Part shown: piece after piece, positions 41,303 through 50,704 of the stretch
How the letters are laid out: every line of letters begins with the position of its first letter
Numbering within the stretch: position 1 is the stretch's first letter
Assembly (NCBI RefSeq): GCF_000739615.1
Contig: NZ_BATP01000059.1
Location: 124,001 to 188,000, forward strand
DNA from: Haloferula sp. BvORR071
Lineage (GTDB): Bacteria > Verrucomicrobiota > Verrucomicrobiia > Verrucomicrobiales > Akkermansiaceae
Reading direction: 5' to 3'
DNA length: 64,000 nt
Made by a program: the position numbers and the translations under genes
Notes under the pieces: model-generated
The model's input: only the letters and a program-made list of their open reading frames with translations
Told to the model about the DNA's origin: nothing
Databases searched by the model: none

Positions 41303-44300
41303 CTAGGGCCGCGTCACCTCAAGCCGCAAGAACTGCCGGGGCTGGGCGTCCATCGGGAGAAGAGTCCGCGTTTTTACCGTCTCGGTGCCATTCCCGTTGT
41401 CCTGCGGATAGCCGGGGAGCATGACTGCTTCGTCCCAGACATGGGCGGACAGCTCGAAGCTGGCGCGGTGGTGATAGGAGATCCCGCCCAGCGTGGGCTT
41501 GGGTCGCACGTAGGTGGAGGTGAGGTAGGGCAGGCCGCCGATGATCTCGATCTCGCCGTCCGGCAGGCGCGGGGTATCGTTTCCTGTCGGGGTGCCGCCG
41601 AGGGCTGCCTCGAGCAGCACGTTCACGCCATCACCGTCTGCATCGGCGCTGTCCTGCGCAGCAGCTGCTTGCGCCCCGGCAAGGCTACCGAAGGCGGAGA
41701 CCTTCCAGTTGTTCAAAGGCGAATCAAGGATTTGGATCTGCGCGCTGCTGCTGCCCGCAATATAGCCCGTCGCCTCTGCCAGCGACAGCGTGACGCTCTG
41801 CGGGCCCGTCGCGATATCGCGGTCGAGCGCCTCGAGCGTCAGGGTTGCCGAGCTCTGGCCGGCTGGAATCCGAAAGTCTGTCGGCAAGGGCGCGAGGGTA
41901 TAGTCGATCCGCGGCAGCGCCTGCGTGGGGCCGTAGGCGGTGGTGAGACCCACTTGGAGGTCTTGCTCCAGCAGGCCGCTGCGGGTCACGGTGAAGGTGC
42001 CTGTGTTGTTGGTGCCTTTCTGTGCCGTGTTGTCCGTGGCGGTGATCGAGACGGATGCCGACTGCAAAGCGAGTAACGCGATCTCCGAGGCCGGAAGCGC
42101 CCGCGAGTAAAGCCGTACGTCGTCGATGTAGCCGTTCATGTGATCGTTCCCCGGAGCGGCGGGGGATTTGGCACCGATGTTGAAGGCGTTGTTGGTGGCG
42201 GGGATCGCGGCGGTAGCCGGTGCGCTGCCTACCTGGGTGCCGTTCACATAGAGCCGCATGTTCGCGCGGTCGTAGGTGGCCGCCACGTGGAACCAGCGCT
42301 TGGCGGCAGGGCGGGTCGCCCGGACTTGGGCGACGTTGAAGATCTCCCAGACCAGATCGCCATCCTCGGAGAGCAGGCGGTATTGATTGTCGCTATTGCC
42401 CTTCTGCACGATGCGGCGGTTGCTGTCCCAATCGGAGGCATAGACCCATGCCGCGATTGTAATGGCTTGGGTGGGGTTGAGCGCGGCCTGGCTGGCGATG
42501 CTCACGCCTTGGTTGTCGACGCCGGTGAACTTCAGGGCTCCCCCCAGCAATCCGGGTTCCCACGCTGCCAGCGGACCGGTGAGACTGACGTTGCGGCCAT
42601 TACCGGAGCTGTCACTACCCACGGTCCCGGACGTCTCGTCGAACTTCCACCAGCCGATCAGGTTGCTGGCGACTCCGGTGCCGGTCACGGCGAAGCTGGT
42701 CTCCGGCTCGCTCGGGTCATTGGACGGGATGGCGATGGTCGCCGTCTTGATCCCGGTGCCAGTCGGCTGGAAGCGGATATCGAAGGTGACACCGCCTGGG
42801 CCAGACACGCTTGCGGCCGGCTGTGCTACCACACTGAAGGAAGTTGCTCCGCTGCCATCGATGCGGATGCGTGGTGTGCCACTTAGCGTGAGGCTGGCGT
42901 TGCCGAGATTCTCCAGTGTGAAGGTATGCGTGACTTGGCCACCCGGCGAGACCGCGGAGCCGAAATCGGTGCCATCCGAGAACGCTGGCACCATATCGTT
43001 GTTAGAGATCACCCGGCCATTGCCGACGATCCGGATCTCGGCGGCGGCAGGACCTACGTCCGTGGCTGCCGCCGCCACATTCGTGTAGCTGGAGTAAACG
43101 TGATCACTGAAGGAAGCGATGCGATAGTGGTGGATCGTGAAGGGCTCGGCCGTCGTGTCGCTATAGCTCATCACTCCAGGCCCTACGATGGCGAGCGCCG
43201 TGAAGCTGAGGCCATCGAAGGAGCGCTCGAGCGAGAAGCCCGCCTCATTGTTGGATTGGTCGGACCAAGCGAGATTGATCTGGGTCTGAGAGACAGCGGT
43301 GGCGACGAGCAGGGAAGGCGGAGCAATCGTCTCCGGCTGCAGTGAGTTGATCCACTGCTCCAGCATCTGCACTCCGGCCTTGTCCACCACGTTGCGGCCC
43401 AGCGGTGGCATCTGGTCCTTGCCCACCTTGTTGACGCGGAAGTGCAGGATGGAATCCCCGAGGCTCTGTGGGACCACCACCCGTGCGTCGGGATTGCCCA
43501 GCTTGTTGTTTACGATGCCATAGTAGATCCCTTGGCTCTCGAAAGGCGTGGCAAAGCGCCCGTCCCACTGCGCTTCAGCACCACCCGGGCGGTGGCAGTA
43601 GGAACAATTGGCATCCAGATAAGAACGCGCCCGCTCTTGCAGAGACGCACTGGTATCCGTGTGGGCCACCAGTTTTTCCAGCCCGGGGATGGCTTGTTCG
43701 GTCGGCGCATTACTGAAGAGTCCGACGTGATTCCACGCGCGGATTTGGTTGTCGGTCACAGCGCTGCCGGGATAGGGCATCTCGCGGTTGAATTGCCGGG
43801 TGCTGGGGCCTAGCACACCGCCTGCATTCGGATTGTGGCAGCGCACGCAGTCCTGCCGACTCGGGTAGGACCAGATCTGGCGGCGGCTATCGACATGGAA
43901 CTTCGCGGTGGTCACCGGTGATCCGGCGTTCGCGGTTACCGCCATCCCGAAGTAAACCTGATCCGGCAGGTCCAGCGTGGTGCGCGCATATTCCAGCCAG
44001 TTGAAGCCGTCAGCGCTGGAATAAGCGATGAAGGTGTCACCAGTGCGTTGCAGTCGCAGCCAAGTGTCCGGGAAGTTCACTCGCGGCTGTGGCAGCGGCG
44101 GGTAAACCGGAGTCGCATTGCTGCCCGTCGCGGCACGGTATTGGAATTCGTAACCGCCGACGTTGCTGCCGCGGTCCGCATTGCTGGGAAAGACGAAGGC
44201 CGTCACCTGCTTCGCGTCGGCCGCCAGGGACTCGCGAACCATCAGCCCGGCCTTGCTCGAAAGGTCGGACTGCGCCAGCGACTCAATCCGCACCGCCAGA

Positions 44301-46261
44301 TCGAAGTCACCCGTTCGCTGCTGGGAGGCGAAGTGGAATTGGTCGCTCGTGCCGCCGATGCCCGTGCCGCCCGCGGTGATCGTTACTTGAGTGCCACTCC
44401 GCAGTGTAGAGCCAAGCAGTGCCGGGCCGCCGATGTCCTGTCCTGTTAGGGTGCCAATGGGGGCGGTGGCAATCGGAATGCTTTCGCTTAGCCCGGAGTC
44501 CAGCAGGTCGGCATCGCTCTGGTCGGCGCGCCACTTGTAGGTCGCGCCATACACCGAGCCATCGCTCTTCTTCACGATCACCCGCGTCTCGAGCCGGCGC
44601 TTGATGTTCGGATCCACCTCGCTCACCGGTAGCTCGAAGTGTTTCACCAGCACGCTGCCGGTGGGGAAACTCCATTCGCCCGTCGACTGGAATCCGATGT
44701 TGCTGCTGTTGGGGATCGCGGCAAAGCGGGTCTTGATCGCGCCGTCCGACCAGAAGGGGGCATTCAGCGCATAGGGGATCAGCTTGTTGCTCGGCGTGAG
44801 GGCGGCGAGATTGCTGAACAGTCCGGTGGCACCGAGCGTGGCGGGTAGGGGAGACCCGGGCGCTGGCCCACCGCGCTGCAGCTTGTAGATCTTCCCCGCT
44901 GTAGTGCCGAGCTGGCACATGTACAGCTCATTGTTGGCGTCCACGCCGAAGGACCCGAGACCCTGGTAGTCGCTGCCGGAGTTCACGCCTTCTCCCTTGG
45001 GAAGCTGGGCGAGGAAGACCTTGCTCGCAGGCGTCGTCGACTCGTCCAAGTACCAGATGAAGCGCGAGACATTGTCGCCGAAGATATACTTGCCCACCAG
45101 CTCCGGGAACTCCGTCCCGCGATACACGTAGCCGCCCACCACCGCACTGCCCACGCCATCGCCATGACCGTAGTCGATGATCGGTCGCTTGTTAGTGCCG
45201 ATGTAAGGCGGCACGAGATCACCATCGAGGCCTTCGATCCGGCTCCACTGCAGATTCAATCCCGGTGGGTCGCTCGGCTCGATCGCCGTCACTTCTTCCC
45301 GCGAGGACTGGCCCACGTCACCGATGAAGATGCGCCCGGTGAGGGCATCTAGGGTCATGCGGTGCGGACTGCGAAGGCCGATTGCCCAGAGTTCCTCAAT
45401 CGCTCCGGCCTGACCGACGAAGGGATTGTCGTTGGGGACCTGATAGCGCGGCCATGTGGGACTCACCTCATTGAAGGGCCGCAGGGTCGGCGCATGGCTG
45501 ATGGCCCCGCCGCGCTGGTCCACGTCGATGCGGATCACGCCGGAGAAGAGCGAGCGATTGATCCGCTGGGTCTCGTCCGGATTCACGTCGTCGCCATTCG
45601 TGATGTAGAGGAAGCCGTTCGCGGGGTGGAAGAACATGCCCCCGCCGCTGTGCCAGACGGTCGACCGCTTCTGGTCGATCACCACATACTCACCAGCCTG
45701 GCTGGTCTGGAAGTTCGCATTCAGTACGAAACGCGAGAGCCGGTTGCGGTTCGGCGTGCCGAGTTCCGGCCGGGTGGTGGCGTTGCCCATGATCGGGCCG
45801 GTATCATCCGTGTGGCCCGCGATGCCACCGCGCCAGCAGTACCAGACCCACATCTGGTGGTTGTTCGCGAAGTCCGGGTGCAGCGCCACGCCTAACAAAC
45901 CGGAGTCGTCCCAGCCCTGGGTATTGGCCGAGAGATCGACCACCAGGGTCTTGGTGCTGGTCGCCGGGTTGTTGTCGAAGCACCAGATCCGTCCCTCGCG
46001 CTCCCATACCACCAGCTTGTTGGTTCCGGGAATGGGCGCCAGCCCGACCGGATTCAGGAAACTCAAGTTCGGGAAGGCCACCACCGTTGACCAATTCGCC
46101 GGTACGGAAGGAGCCTCCGGCGGGAAAGCGTTATCGTAAAAGGCCCCAACACTCGGCCGGACCGTCAGACCGTAGTCTTGGGCCATCAGGCAGCAGGATA
46201 GGAGCAGCGCGACAAGCAGGGTGAGAGCTGCCGCCGTGGGGAGGGCGCGGTGGGACTTCAT
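41303..46261 (-). CDS. Giant secreted PQQ-type sugar dehydrogenase with haem, LamG and Calx-beta regions, copy B
   Basis: A 1652-residue paralogue of the downstream gene with the same domain order, signal peptide TAAALTLLVALLLSCCLMAQ. Propeller motifs (GLLGVALHPDFANNHQMWVW; HSGGGMFFHPANGFLYITNG), two CxxCH sites (CVRCH, CSYCH), an FN3 domain, choice-of-anchor D, LamG (WWKFDETSGT) and Calx-beta (TAQKGTNNTGTFTVTRSG) are all kept. The two genes lie 125 bases apart on the same strand; copy B is upstream. Long conserved stretches in every domain point to tandem duplication, with the propeller surface loops more diverged than the core. Confidence 0.9.
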   Translation of the reverse strand: MKSHRALPTAAALTLLVALLLSCCLMAQDYGLTVRPSVGAFYDNAFPPEAPSVPANWSTVVAFPNLSFLNPVGLAPIPGTNKLVVWEREGRIWCFDNNPATSTKTLVVDLSANTQGWDDSGLLGVALHPDFANNHQMWVWYCWRGGIAGHTDDTGPIMGNATTRPELGTPNRNRLSRFVLNANFQTSQAGEYVVIDQKRSTVWHSGGGMFFHPANGFLYITNGDDVNPDETQRINRSLFSGVIRIDVDQRGGAISHAPTLRPFNEVSPTWPRYQVPNDNPFVGQAGAIEELWAIGLRSPHRMTLDALTGRIFIGDVGQSSREEVTAIEPSDPPGLNLQWSRIEGLDGDLVPPYIGTNKRPIIDYGHGDGVGSAVVGGYVYRGTEFPELVGKYIFGDNVSRFIWYLDESTTPASKVFLAQLPKGEGVNSGSDYQGLGSFGVDANNELYMCQLGTTAGKIYKLQRGGPAPGSPLPATLGATGLFSNLAALTPSNKLIPYALNAPFWSDGAIKTRFAAIPNSSNIGFQSTGEWSFPTGSVLVKHFELPVSEVDPNIKRRLETRVIVKKSDGSVYGATYKWRADQSDADLLDSGLSESIPIATAPIGTLTGQDIGGPALLGSTLRSGTQVTITAGGTGIGGTSDQFHFASQQRTGDFDLAVRIESLAQSDLSSKAGLMVRESLAADAKQVTAFVFPSNADRGSNVGGYEFQYRAATGSNATPVYPPLPQPRVNFPDTWLRLQRTGDTFIAYSSADGFNWLEYARTTLDLPDQVYFGMAVTANAGSPVTTAKFHVDSRRQIWSYPSRQDCVRCHNPNAGGVLGPSTRQFNREMPYPGSAVTDNQIRAWNHVGLFSNAPTEQAIPGLEKLVAHTDTSASLQERARSYLDANCSYCHRPGGAEAQWDGRFATPFESQGIYYGIVNNKLGNPDARVVVPQSLGDSILHFRVNKVGKDQMPPLGRNVVDKAGVQMLEQWINSLQPETIAPPSLLVATAVSQTQINLAWSDQSNNEAGFSLERSFDGLSFTALAIVGPGVMSYSDTTAEPFTIHHYRIASFSDHVYSSYTNVAAAATDVGPAAAEIRIVGNGRVISNNDMVPAFSDGTDFGSAVSPGGQVTHTFTLENLGNASLTLSGTPRIRIDGSGATSFSVVAQPAASVSGPGGVTFDIRFQPTGTGIKTATIAIPSNDPSEPETSFAVTGTGVASNLIGWWKFDETSGTVGSDSSGNGRNVSLTGPLAAWEPGLLGGALKFTGVDNQGVSIASQAALNPTQAITIAAWVYASDWDSNRRIVQKGNSDNQYRLLSEDGDLVWEIFNVAQVRATRPAAKRWFHVAATYDRANMRLYVNGTQVGSAPATAAIPATNNAFNIGAKSPAAPGNDHMNGYIDDVRLYSRALPASEIALLALQSASVSITATDNTAQKGTNNTGTFTVTRSGLLEQDLQVGLTTAYGPTQALPRIDYTLAPLPTDFRIPAGQSSATLTLEALDRDIATGPQSVTLSLAEATGYIAGSSSAQIQILDSPLNNWKVSAFGSLAGAQAAAAQDSADADGDGVNVLLEAALGGTPTGNDTPRLPDGEIEIIGGLPYLTSTYVRPKPTLGGISYHHRASFELSAHVWDEAVMLPGYPQDNGNGTETVKTRTLLPMDAQPRQFLRLEVTRP

Positions 46262-46617
46262 GCGGATCGAGGTGGGGCTAACACCACGGGGGGTATCCGG
46301 GAACAGGGGTGAACGGCGTTTGCATAGCCACAGTCCCTTACTTGGGAAAGGCTAGAATCGCGGCGTCACGGAAACTGCGCAGGGACCCGCTTCCTGCCGG
46401 ATTGGCGCCCGATTGCGCTCTGCAACTTCAAGCCGCTATTCCTGCATTGCCCGCTGGCGCTTTACGGCACGATTTGACCGCCTTGTGGATGCTGGTGATG
46501 GCTTGTGGTCGATTGATGGCCAATGGCTTAAATGGGATTATGGCCGTCCTCGGAAGTGTCAGGGCACGTCGCTTGCTCATGGAAAGGCGACTAGAGATAC
46601 GAACAACCGCGAATTCC
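46262..46617. other. Gap between copy B and the small lipoprotein
   Basis: About 355 bases between divergent genes, probably with both promoters. The frame of the lipoprotein is open upstream but lacks protein character. No element was recognised. Confidence 0.4.
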
Positions 46618-46881
46618 ATGAAAACGAAATCGAAGATTCTGACTGCCATATCGGTCGCGGTGGTTGCGTTGGCTTCCACCTCGTGCATGACCACTTACGA
46701 TGCCTACGGCCGCCCCGTTCAATCGGTGGACCCGGGTGCCGCCGCCGCAGGTGCCGTCGCCGCAGGCGCTGTTGGTTATGCCATCGGCCAGCACAATGAC
46801 CACGACCACTACTATTACAACGGTGGTTACTACCGACACGGCTACTATGGTCGCCGTGGCTACTATGGCCGCCGCTACTAA
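46618..46881 (+). CDS. Small glycine-zipper lipoprotein
   Basis: An 87-residue protein from ATG 46618. Signal and lipobox (VAVVALASTSC) are followed by a Gly/Ala segment (GAAAAGAVAAGAVGYAIGQ) and a Tyr/Gly/His-rich tail (HYYYNGGYYRHGYYGRRGYY). Small lipoproteins of this type are usually envelope-located with unknown function. Confidence 0.8.
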   Translation: MKTKSKILTAISVAVVALASTSCMTTYDAYGRPVQSVDPGAAAAGAVAAGAVGYAIGQHNDHDHYYYNGGYYRHGYYGRRGYYGRRY

Positions 46882-46929
46882 ATCATCGGGGGAGCGAATC
46901 ACGGCGTGATCCGCTGTCAAAAGCCAGGG

Positions 46930-46950
46930 AAGGGGACCTGGCGTCCCCTT
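46930..46950. repeat. Hairpin repeat, copy 1
   Basis: AAGGGGAC CTGGC GTCCCCTT, a perfect 8-bp dyad. Nearly the same sequence recurs at 48753. There is no T-run directly after it on either strand. Confidence 0.6.
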
Positions 46951-47115
46951 GGAAAAGCGAGTCTGGATGTTTCCGGGCTCGCTTTCTTTTAGTGGGTAAC
47001 GAAGATTTGAAGGCTGGCGGAAATTCGCAAGGTGCCTCCATGGTGCCCAAAAGAATTTCACGTTGTTTCCGACGCGCTCCCTTGCTCCTGCATTCGATCC
47101 TGTTAGCAAGCGGGG

Positions 47116-47754
47116 ATGGCCGAAATCTGTTACGCCTGCTTGAAGGCTCCGGGAGTGACGCGGGACCACGTTCCTCCAAAATGTTTCTACCCGCTCCCGG
47201 TGCCCGTTGATCTGATCACCGTGGCGTGCTGTCACGAATGCAATGGAGGTAACGCCCCCCCTGACGACTACGTGCGCACAGTACTAGCCTCGCTCTTGGC
47301 TCGCTCTGCGGCAGGGGAGCGCATCTGGGAAGAGAAGGTTGTTCCCGGCTTCCTTCCGAGAAACCCCCGAACGGTGGATGCGATACTTGCGACCATGGAA
47401 GACAAGGAGATGGTCCTAGACGGCGTCTTGCAAGAGGTGGTCTCATTCGACGCCGGATGGGAGAGGATGACGGAATACTTCACCCGTCTAACAAAGGGAC
47501 TGCTTCGGCATCATTACGCCAGCTACGACTACTCAGCTTCGGTGTTCAGGGTCCAGTTCCTTCACCCTTGGGACGAAAGGCTTGGTCAGCTTGAAGCGGT
47601 CCGGGACATGTTGAACTACGACCGCATAGGCGAGGGGGTTTTCCAATATCGCCACAGTCTTAGCGATACGGGTCAATCGGGTCTATGGATGCTCGTCTTT
47701 TATGAAGCCATTCTCGTGCTGGTTCATCACACAAATAGTCCCCCACAGGCATAG
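47116..47754 (+). CDS. HNH-type nuclease-like protein
   Basis: A 212-residue soluble protein. Zinc and HNH-type motifs lie at the N-terminus: EICYACLKAP, TRDHVPPKCFYP and VACCHECNGGNAPPDDY, that is CxxC...DHVPPK...CxxCN. The rest is helical, without a recognised domain (LASLLARSAAGERIWEEK; YFTRLTKGLLRHHYASYDYS; MLVFYEAILVLVHHT). HNH proteins of this plan are often from mobile or defence contexts; no partner gene is adjacent. Confidence 0.75.
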   Translation: MAEICYACLKAPGVTRDHVPPKCFYPLPVPVDLITVACCHECNGGNAPPDDYVRTVLASLLARSAAGERIWEEKVVPGFLPRNPRTVDAILATMEDKEMVLDGVLQEVVSFDAGWERMTEYFTRLTKGLLRHHYASYDYSASVFRVQFLHPWDERLGQLEAVRDMLNYDRIGEGVFQYRHSLSDTGQSGLWMLVFYEAILVLVHHTNSPPQA

Positions 47755-47797
47755 AAGCGCCCCGGCACCACCCCGGCACCATCGACACCGGCGGGGG

Positions 47798-48290
47798 TCA
47801 TGCAGCGGCCCTCTTCCTCCGCCTCGCCCGCCAGAGCAGCAGGGCGGTCCATGTGATCGAGACGGCAAGCAGAACCAGCCAATACGGAACTAGCAACAGC
47901 CACAGCCCGTCGTGGAGGAACCACGACATGATCATCCCGTAGCGGAAGGGGTTCTTGAAAGGGGTCCCGATCTGTTGAACTGCCCCAGGTCTTGGTGCTA
48001 TTGACCCACGTCCTCGTTGTGTCGGCCGGGCCCAGCTGGAAGCGGATGAAGAGCGGGGACCCCAGCTTGAAACGACGGGGATTTGCCAGAATGCTCGTGT
48101 CTGTGTGGATCTTTGCCGGACCGCCGTCTTTGATTCCGATCCCGATGCATGAGTCTAGATTGCAGAGCGCCACATTCTGGTAGAAGCAGGCGTTGAACTT
48201 GCGAGTCGATTGCGACCAGCCCCAGCATACGAACCCCATCACCATCATACCGGACCAGAAGGTTATGGATCGGTGCAGGGCGAGTTTCAT
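47798..48290 (-). pseudogene. Membrane protein gene with a frameshift
   Basis: The start MKLALHRSITFWSGMMVMGF (hydrophobic helix) through FKLGSPLFIRFQLGPADTTR and WVNSTKTW is in one frame. The natural continuation is in another frame: VQQIGTPFKNPFRYGMIMSW, FLHDGLWLLLVPYWLVLLAV, SITWTALLLWRARRRKR and TGA at 47798. One extra G in a run of four (47983-47986 on the plus strand) separates the parts. If corrected, the product is a two-span membrane protein of about 163 residues. Family unknown. Confidence 0.7.
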
Positions 48291-48316
48291 ACAGGCAGCA
48301 TGACGGTGCGTGGAGA

Positions 48317-48350
48317 AATGAAAAGCCCCGGTCAGCGGATGCCGATCGGG
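48317..48350 (-). terminator. Terminator of the 94-residue gene
   Basis: Read on the minus strand: GCCCCGATC GGCATCCGCT GACCGGGGC (one G-T pair) followed by TTTTCATTTC. It lies 28 bases after the stop codon of the gene at 48378. Confidence 0.75.
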
Positions 48351-48377
48351 GCGGGTGTAAACAATTGTTAACAGCGG

Positions 48378-48662
48378 TCACCCAGCTTTGGCCGGGAAAG
48401 GCTTCGGCTCGTCATCGGCCACGGCTTCCGTCACCCATCGCTCCACGATTGCCTTCGTCGTGGTCTTCTCGCGCTCGGCGTGGAGGGCGGCCAGCGCCGT
48501 GAAGCTCGGCGGGACACTTAGTTCCACCTCTACCTTGCCCGTTCGGTTCAGCTTGGGCGGGCGCTCCTGTGTCAGCACCTCGGGGCCTCTCCACTTGCCG
48601 GAGCCTCGCGGCCTTCCGCCTTTATGCTTCACCTTCGGAGCCTCGGCGGTGCCAAGCTCCAC
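48378..48662 (-). CDS. Small basic protein with an AT-hook-like motif
   Basis: A 94-residue protein from GTG 48662, the first start after an upstream stop, preceded by AGGAAG. The N-terminal part, KVKHKGGRPRGSGKWRGPEV, holds GRPRGSGK, similar to an AT-hook. The C-terminal part is a helix (FTALAALHAEREKTTTKAIV; ERWVTEAVADDE) resembling small ribbon-helix-helix-like repressors (VEVELSVPPSFTALAALHAE). It could bind DNA; inferred. Confidence 0.6.
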   Translation of the reverse strand: MELGTAEAPKVKHKGGRPRGSGKWRGPEVLTQERPPKLNRTGKVEVELSVPPSFTALAALHAEREKTTTKAIVERWVTEAVADDEPKPFPAKAG

Positions 48663-48752
48663 TTCTGCTTCCTGCTTGGCCTTGTCCTCGCCTGCAAACG
48701 GGGAATGCGGAGCATAAGGGGCAATGATTTACGAGTTTTGCTATTGGGCTGC

Positions 48753-48769
48753 GGGGACCTAGCGTCCCC
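48753..48769. repeat. Hairpin repeat, copy 2
   Basis: GGGGAC CTAGC GTCCCC followed by TTTCTGCTTTT on the plus strand. It differs by one base in the loop from the hairpin at 46932-46948. On the plus strand it could terminate, but no plus-strand gene ends near. Confidence 0.6.
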
Positions 48770-48786
48770 TTTCTGCTTTTATCCAT

Positions 48787-49533
48787 TCAGGGAATCGGCT
48801 CCAGCGGAATGCCACGCTTCTCCAGCGAAGTACGGTGCTTCTCGTAAATCTCCGCCAGATCCCGATTGTAGCGGTCCTTGTCCACTTGCCGCGAGACGTT
48901 CCCGCCATGCATGCGGTGCAGATGGCTGACTGTCGGCACGTAGAGCGGTAGTCCCGCTTCTAGGATAAAGCGGGTATAGAGTTCCAGGTCCTCCGCCGTC
49001 TCCATTTCTTCGTAGCTCCCGACCGCGTCGAAGAGCTCCCGGGTGAAGCACACATTCCCTTGAATAAAGTGTCGCCCGGAAAAAACCGCCCGCAGCATCT
49101 CATCAGCCGAGCTGAAGTCCCAGCCGTAGTAGTCCTCGCCCGCCAGGTAGCGCCCATCTTGGTCGATCTTCAGGAAGTCCGCCACCGCCCAACGCGCAAT
49201 GCCCGCCTCCAGTGACTTTGCAAAATGGTAGGCCGTGCGCTGCAAGAGCAGGTCATCATCGTCCAGGGGCATCAAGAGATCGCTTTCACAGGAGGCGGCA
49301 GCAAGGTTTCGTGCCCGGCCCGGTGCCGTGCGTCCCGGCGAGAAAGACAGGACCAGCCGCGGGTCATCCAGGCCTTGCAGATACTCCCGCGTGCCATCGT
49401 CCGATCCACAGTCATGCACTGCCTGGATGATCTCCAGTTCCAGCGGCGCGGTACTGCTCATCCGGACGCTGGCGATGTTTTGTTGGAGAAATCCGAGGCG
49501 GTTGCGGGTCGGGGTGAGAATCGCGAGTTTCAA
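48787..49533 (-). CDS. Family 2 glycosyltransferase
   Basis: A 248-residue GT-A fold enzyme transferring a sugar from a nucleotide donor, probably for cell-surface or exopolysaccharide synthesis. TTG 49533 is chosen because GGGAGAGA lies just upstream and the sequence then begins LKLAILTPTRNR as expected. Motifs: VHDCGSDDGTREYL, ARNLAAASCESDLLMPLDDD (DxD metal site), AEDLELYTRF as catalytic-base region. Single-gene context; the target is unknown. The longer frame to 49647 overlaps the next gene's start. Confidence 0.9.
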   Translation of the reverse strand: MKLAILTPTRNRLGFLQQNIASVRMSSTAPLELEIIQAVHDCGSDDGTREYLQGLDDPRLVLSFSPGRTAPGRARNLAAASCESDLLMPLDDDDLLLQRTAYHFAKSLEAGIARWAVADFLKIDQDGRYLAGEDYYGWDFSSADEMLRAVFSGRHFIQGNVCFTRELFDAVGSYEEMETAEDLELYTRFILEAGLPLYVPTVSHLHRMHGGNVSRQVDKDRYNRDLAEIYEKHRTSLEKRGIPLEPIP

Positions 49534-49589
49534 TCTCTCCCAAGAGAGCTTCGCTTTCGCACCCGTCAACCTGGTGCTATGGAGTCGGC

Positions 49590-50480
49590 ATGGCCCAGTT
49601 CCCCGATGAGACGATTGATGGCTCCTTCGAGCGGCAGGAAGACGCATTTCGCCGCATCATTGGCAAAGAGGCTGACCTGCCCGCCATCCCCGGCCGCTAT
49701 CACCTCTATATTTCCCTCGCTTGCCCTTGGGCCCACCGCACCCTGATCACCCGCTCCTTGCTGGGGCTGGAAGAAGCGATCGGCGTGAGCATCGCCGACC
49801 CCGTCCGCGATGAACGCGGCTGGGCTTTTCGCGAGGGGCCCGGCCATGGTCCCGATCGTGCCGAGGGCTTCCGTTTCCTGATGGAGGCCTATCGAGCTAC
49901 CGATGCTTCCTTTGAAGGCCGTGTGACCGTTCCGGTGCTCTGGGACCGCCTCGCCAAGCAGATCGTCAACAACTCGGAGGACGACATCTGCCGCATGTTC
50001 CAAGATGCCTTTGCGGCGCCGGAAGCTCCCAATCTCTTCCCGGCCCATCTTGCAAAGGAACAGGATGCTCTGAGCCAGTTCCTCTACGAGAAGGTCAACA
50101 ATGGCGTCTATCGCGCCGGCTTCGCCACTACCCAAAAGGCCTATGAGGAAGGGGTGCTGGAACTCTTCTCGGCGCTCGATCAACTCGAGACCCGCCTTTC
50201 CTCCTCCCGCTATCTTCTTGGCGAGCAGCCCGTGGAGAGCGACTGGCGCCTCTTCTGCACTCTCCTGCGCTTCGATGCGGTCTACCATGGCCACTTCAAG
50301 TGCAACCTGCGGCGCATCATCGACTATCCCTGCTTGCACCGCCACCTCGTCGATCTCCACGGCATCCCGGGCATCGCCGGGACCGTCAATCTCGATCACA
50401 TCAAGCGACACTACTACGTGACCCACGACGATATCAATCCCACCCGCATCGTGCCCGTAGGCCCCGCCAGGATTTTCTGA
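49590..50480 (+). CDS. yqjG: Glutathionyl-hydroquinone reductase (YqjG/ECM4 type)
   Basis: A 296-residue GST-family enzyme that reduces glutathionyl-hydroquinones. The thioredoxin-fold half has YHLYISLACPWAHRTLITRS with catalytic Cys45, then IGVSIADPVRDERGWAF and VPVLWD. The helical half has ISLACPW-linked features (VNNGVYRAGFATTQKAYEE, SSRYLLGEQPVESDWRLFCT), and the end carries IKRHYYVTHDDINPTRIVPV. Length and ending match the family. Transcribed divergently from the glycosyltransferase; the intergenic space is only 56 bases. Confidence 0.95.
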   Translation: MAQFPDETIDGSFERQEDAFRRIIGKEADLPAIPGRYHLYISLACPWAHRTLITRSLLGLEEAIGVSIADPVRDERGWAFREGPGHGPDRAEGFRFLMEAYRATDASFEGRVTVPVLWDRLAKQIVNNSEDDICRMFQDAFAAPEAPNLFPAHLAKEQDALSQFLYEKVNNGVYRAGFATTQKAYEEGVLELFSALDQLETRLSSSRYLLGEQPVESDWRLFCTLLRFDAVYHGHFKCNLRRIIDYPCLHRHLVDLHGIPGIAGTVNLDHIKRHYYVTHDDINPTRIVPVGPARIF

Positions 50481-50650
50481 CGGGTGAAGCCCGCGCGGGA
50501 GCTTGGAATCCTCCATCGCCCCTTGGCGGCGCAGCCGATTTTAGGAGTGCGCGCGAGCGTCGCCGCTTTTCCTGCGCGGTCGTGGGCAATAGCCACACAA
50601 GTTCTCGGCGGACCGACCTGCCTCGATCCCAGATCCCGGCAAGGCTCCCC

Positions 50651-50686
50651 CAAAAACAAAAGCGGCCGGACTCTCGTCCGGCCGCT
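50651..50686 (-). terminator. Terminator of the WxxGYW-repeat gene
   Basis: A perfect 10-bp stem AGCGGCCGGA / TCCGGCCGCT (50661-50686), followed on the minus strand by TTTTGTTTTT. It lies about 20 bases after the stop codon at 50705. Confidence 0.9.
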
Positions 50687-50704
50687 CTGCGGTTCTATTG
50701 AAGT

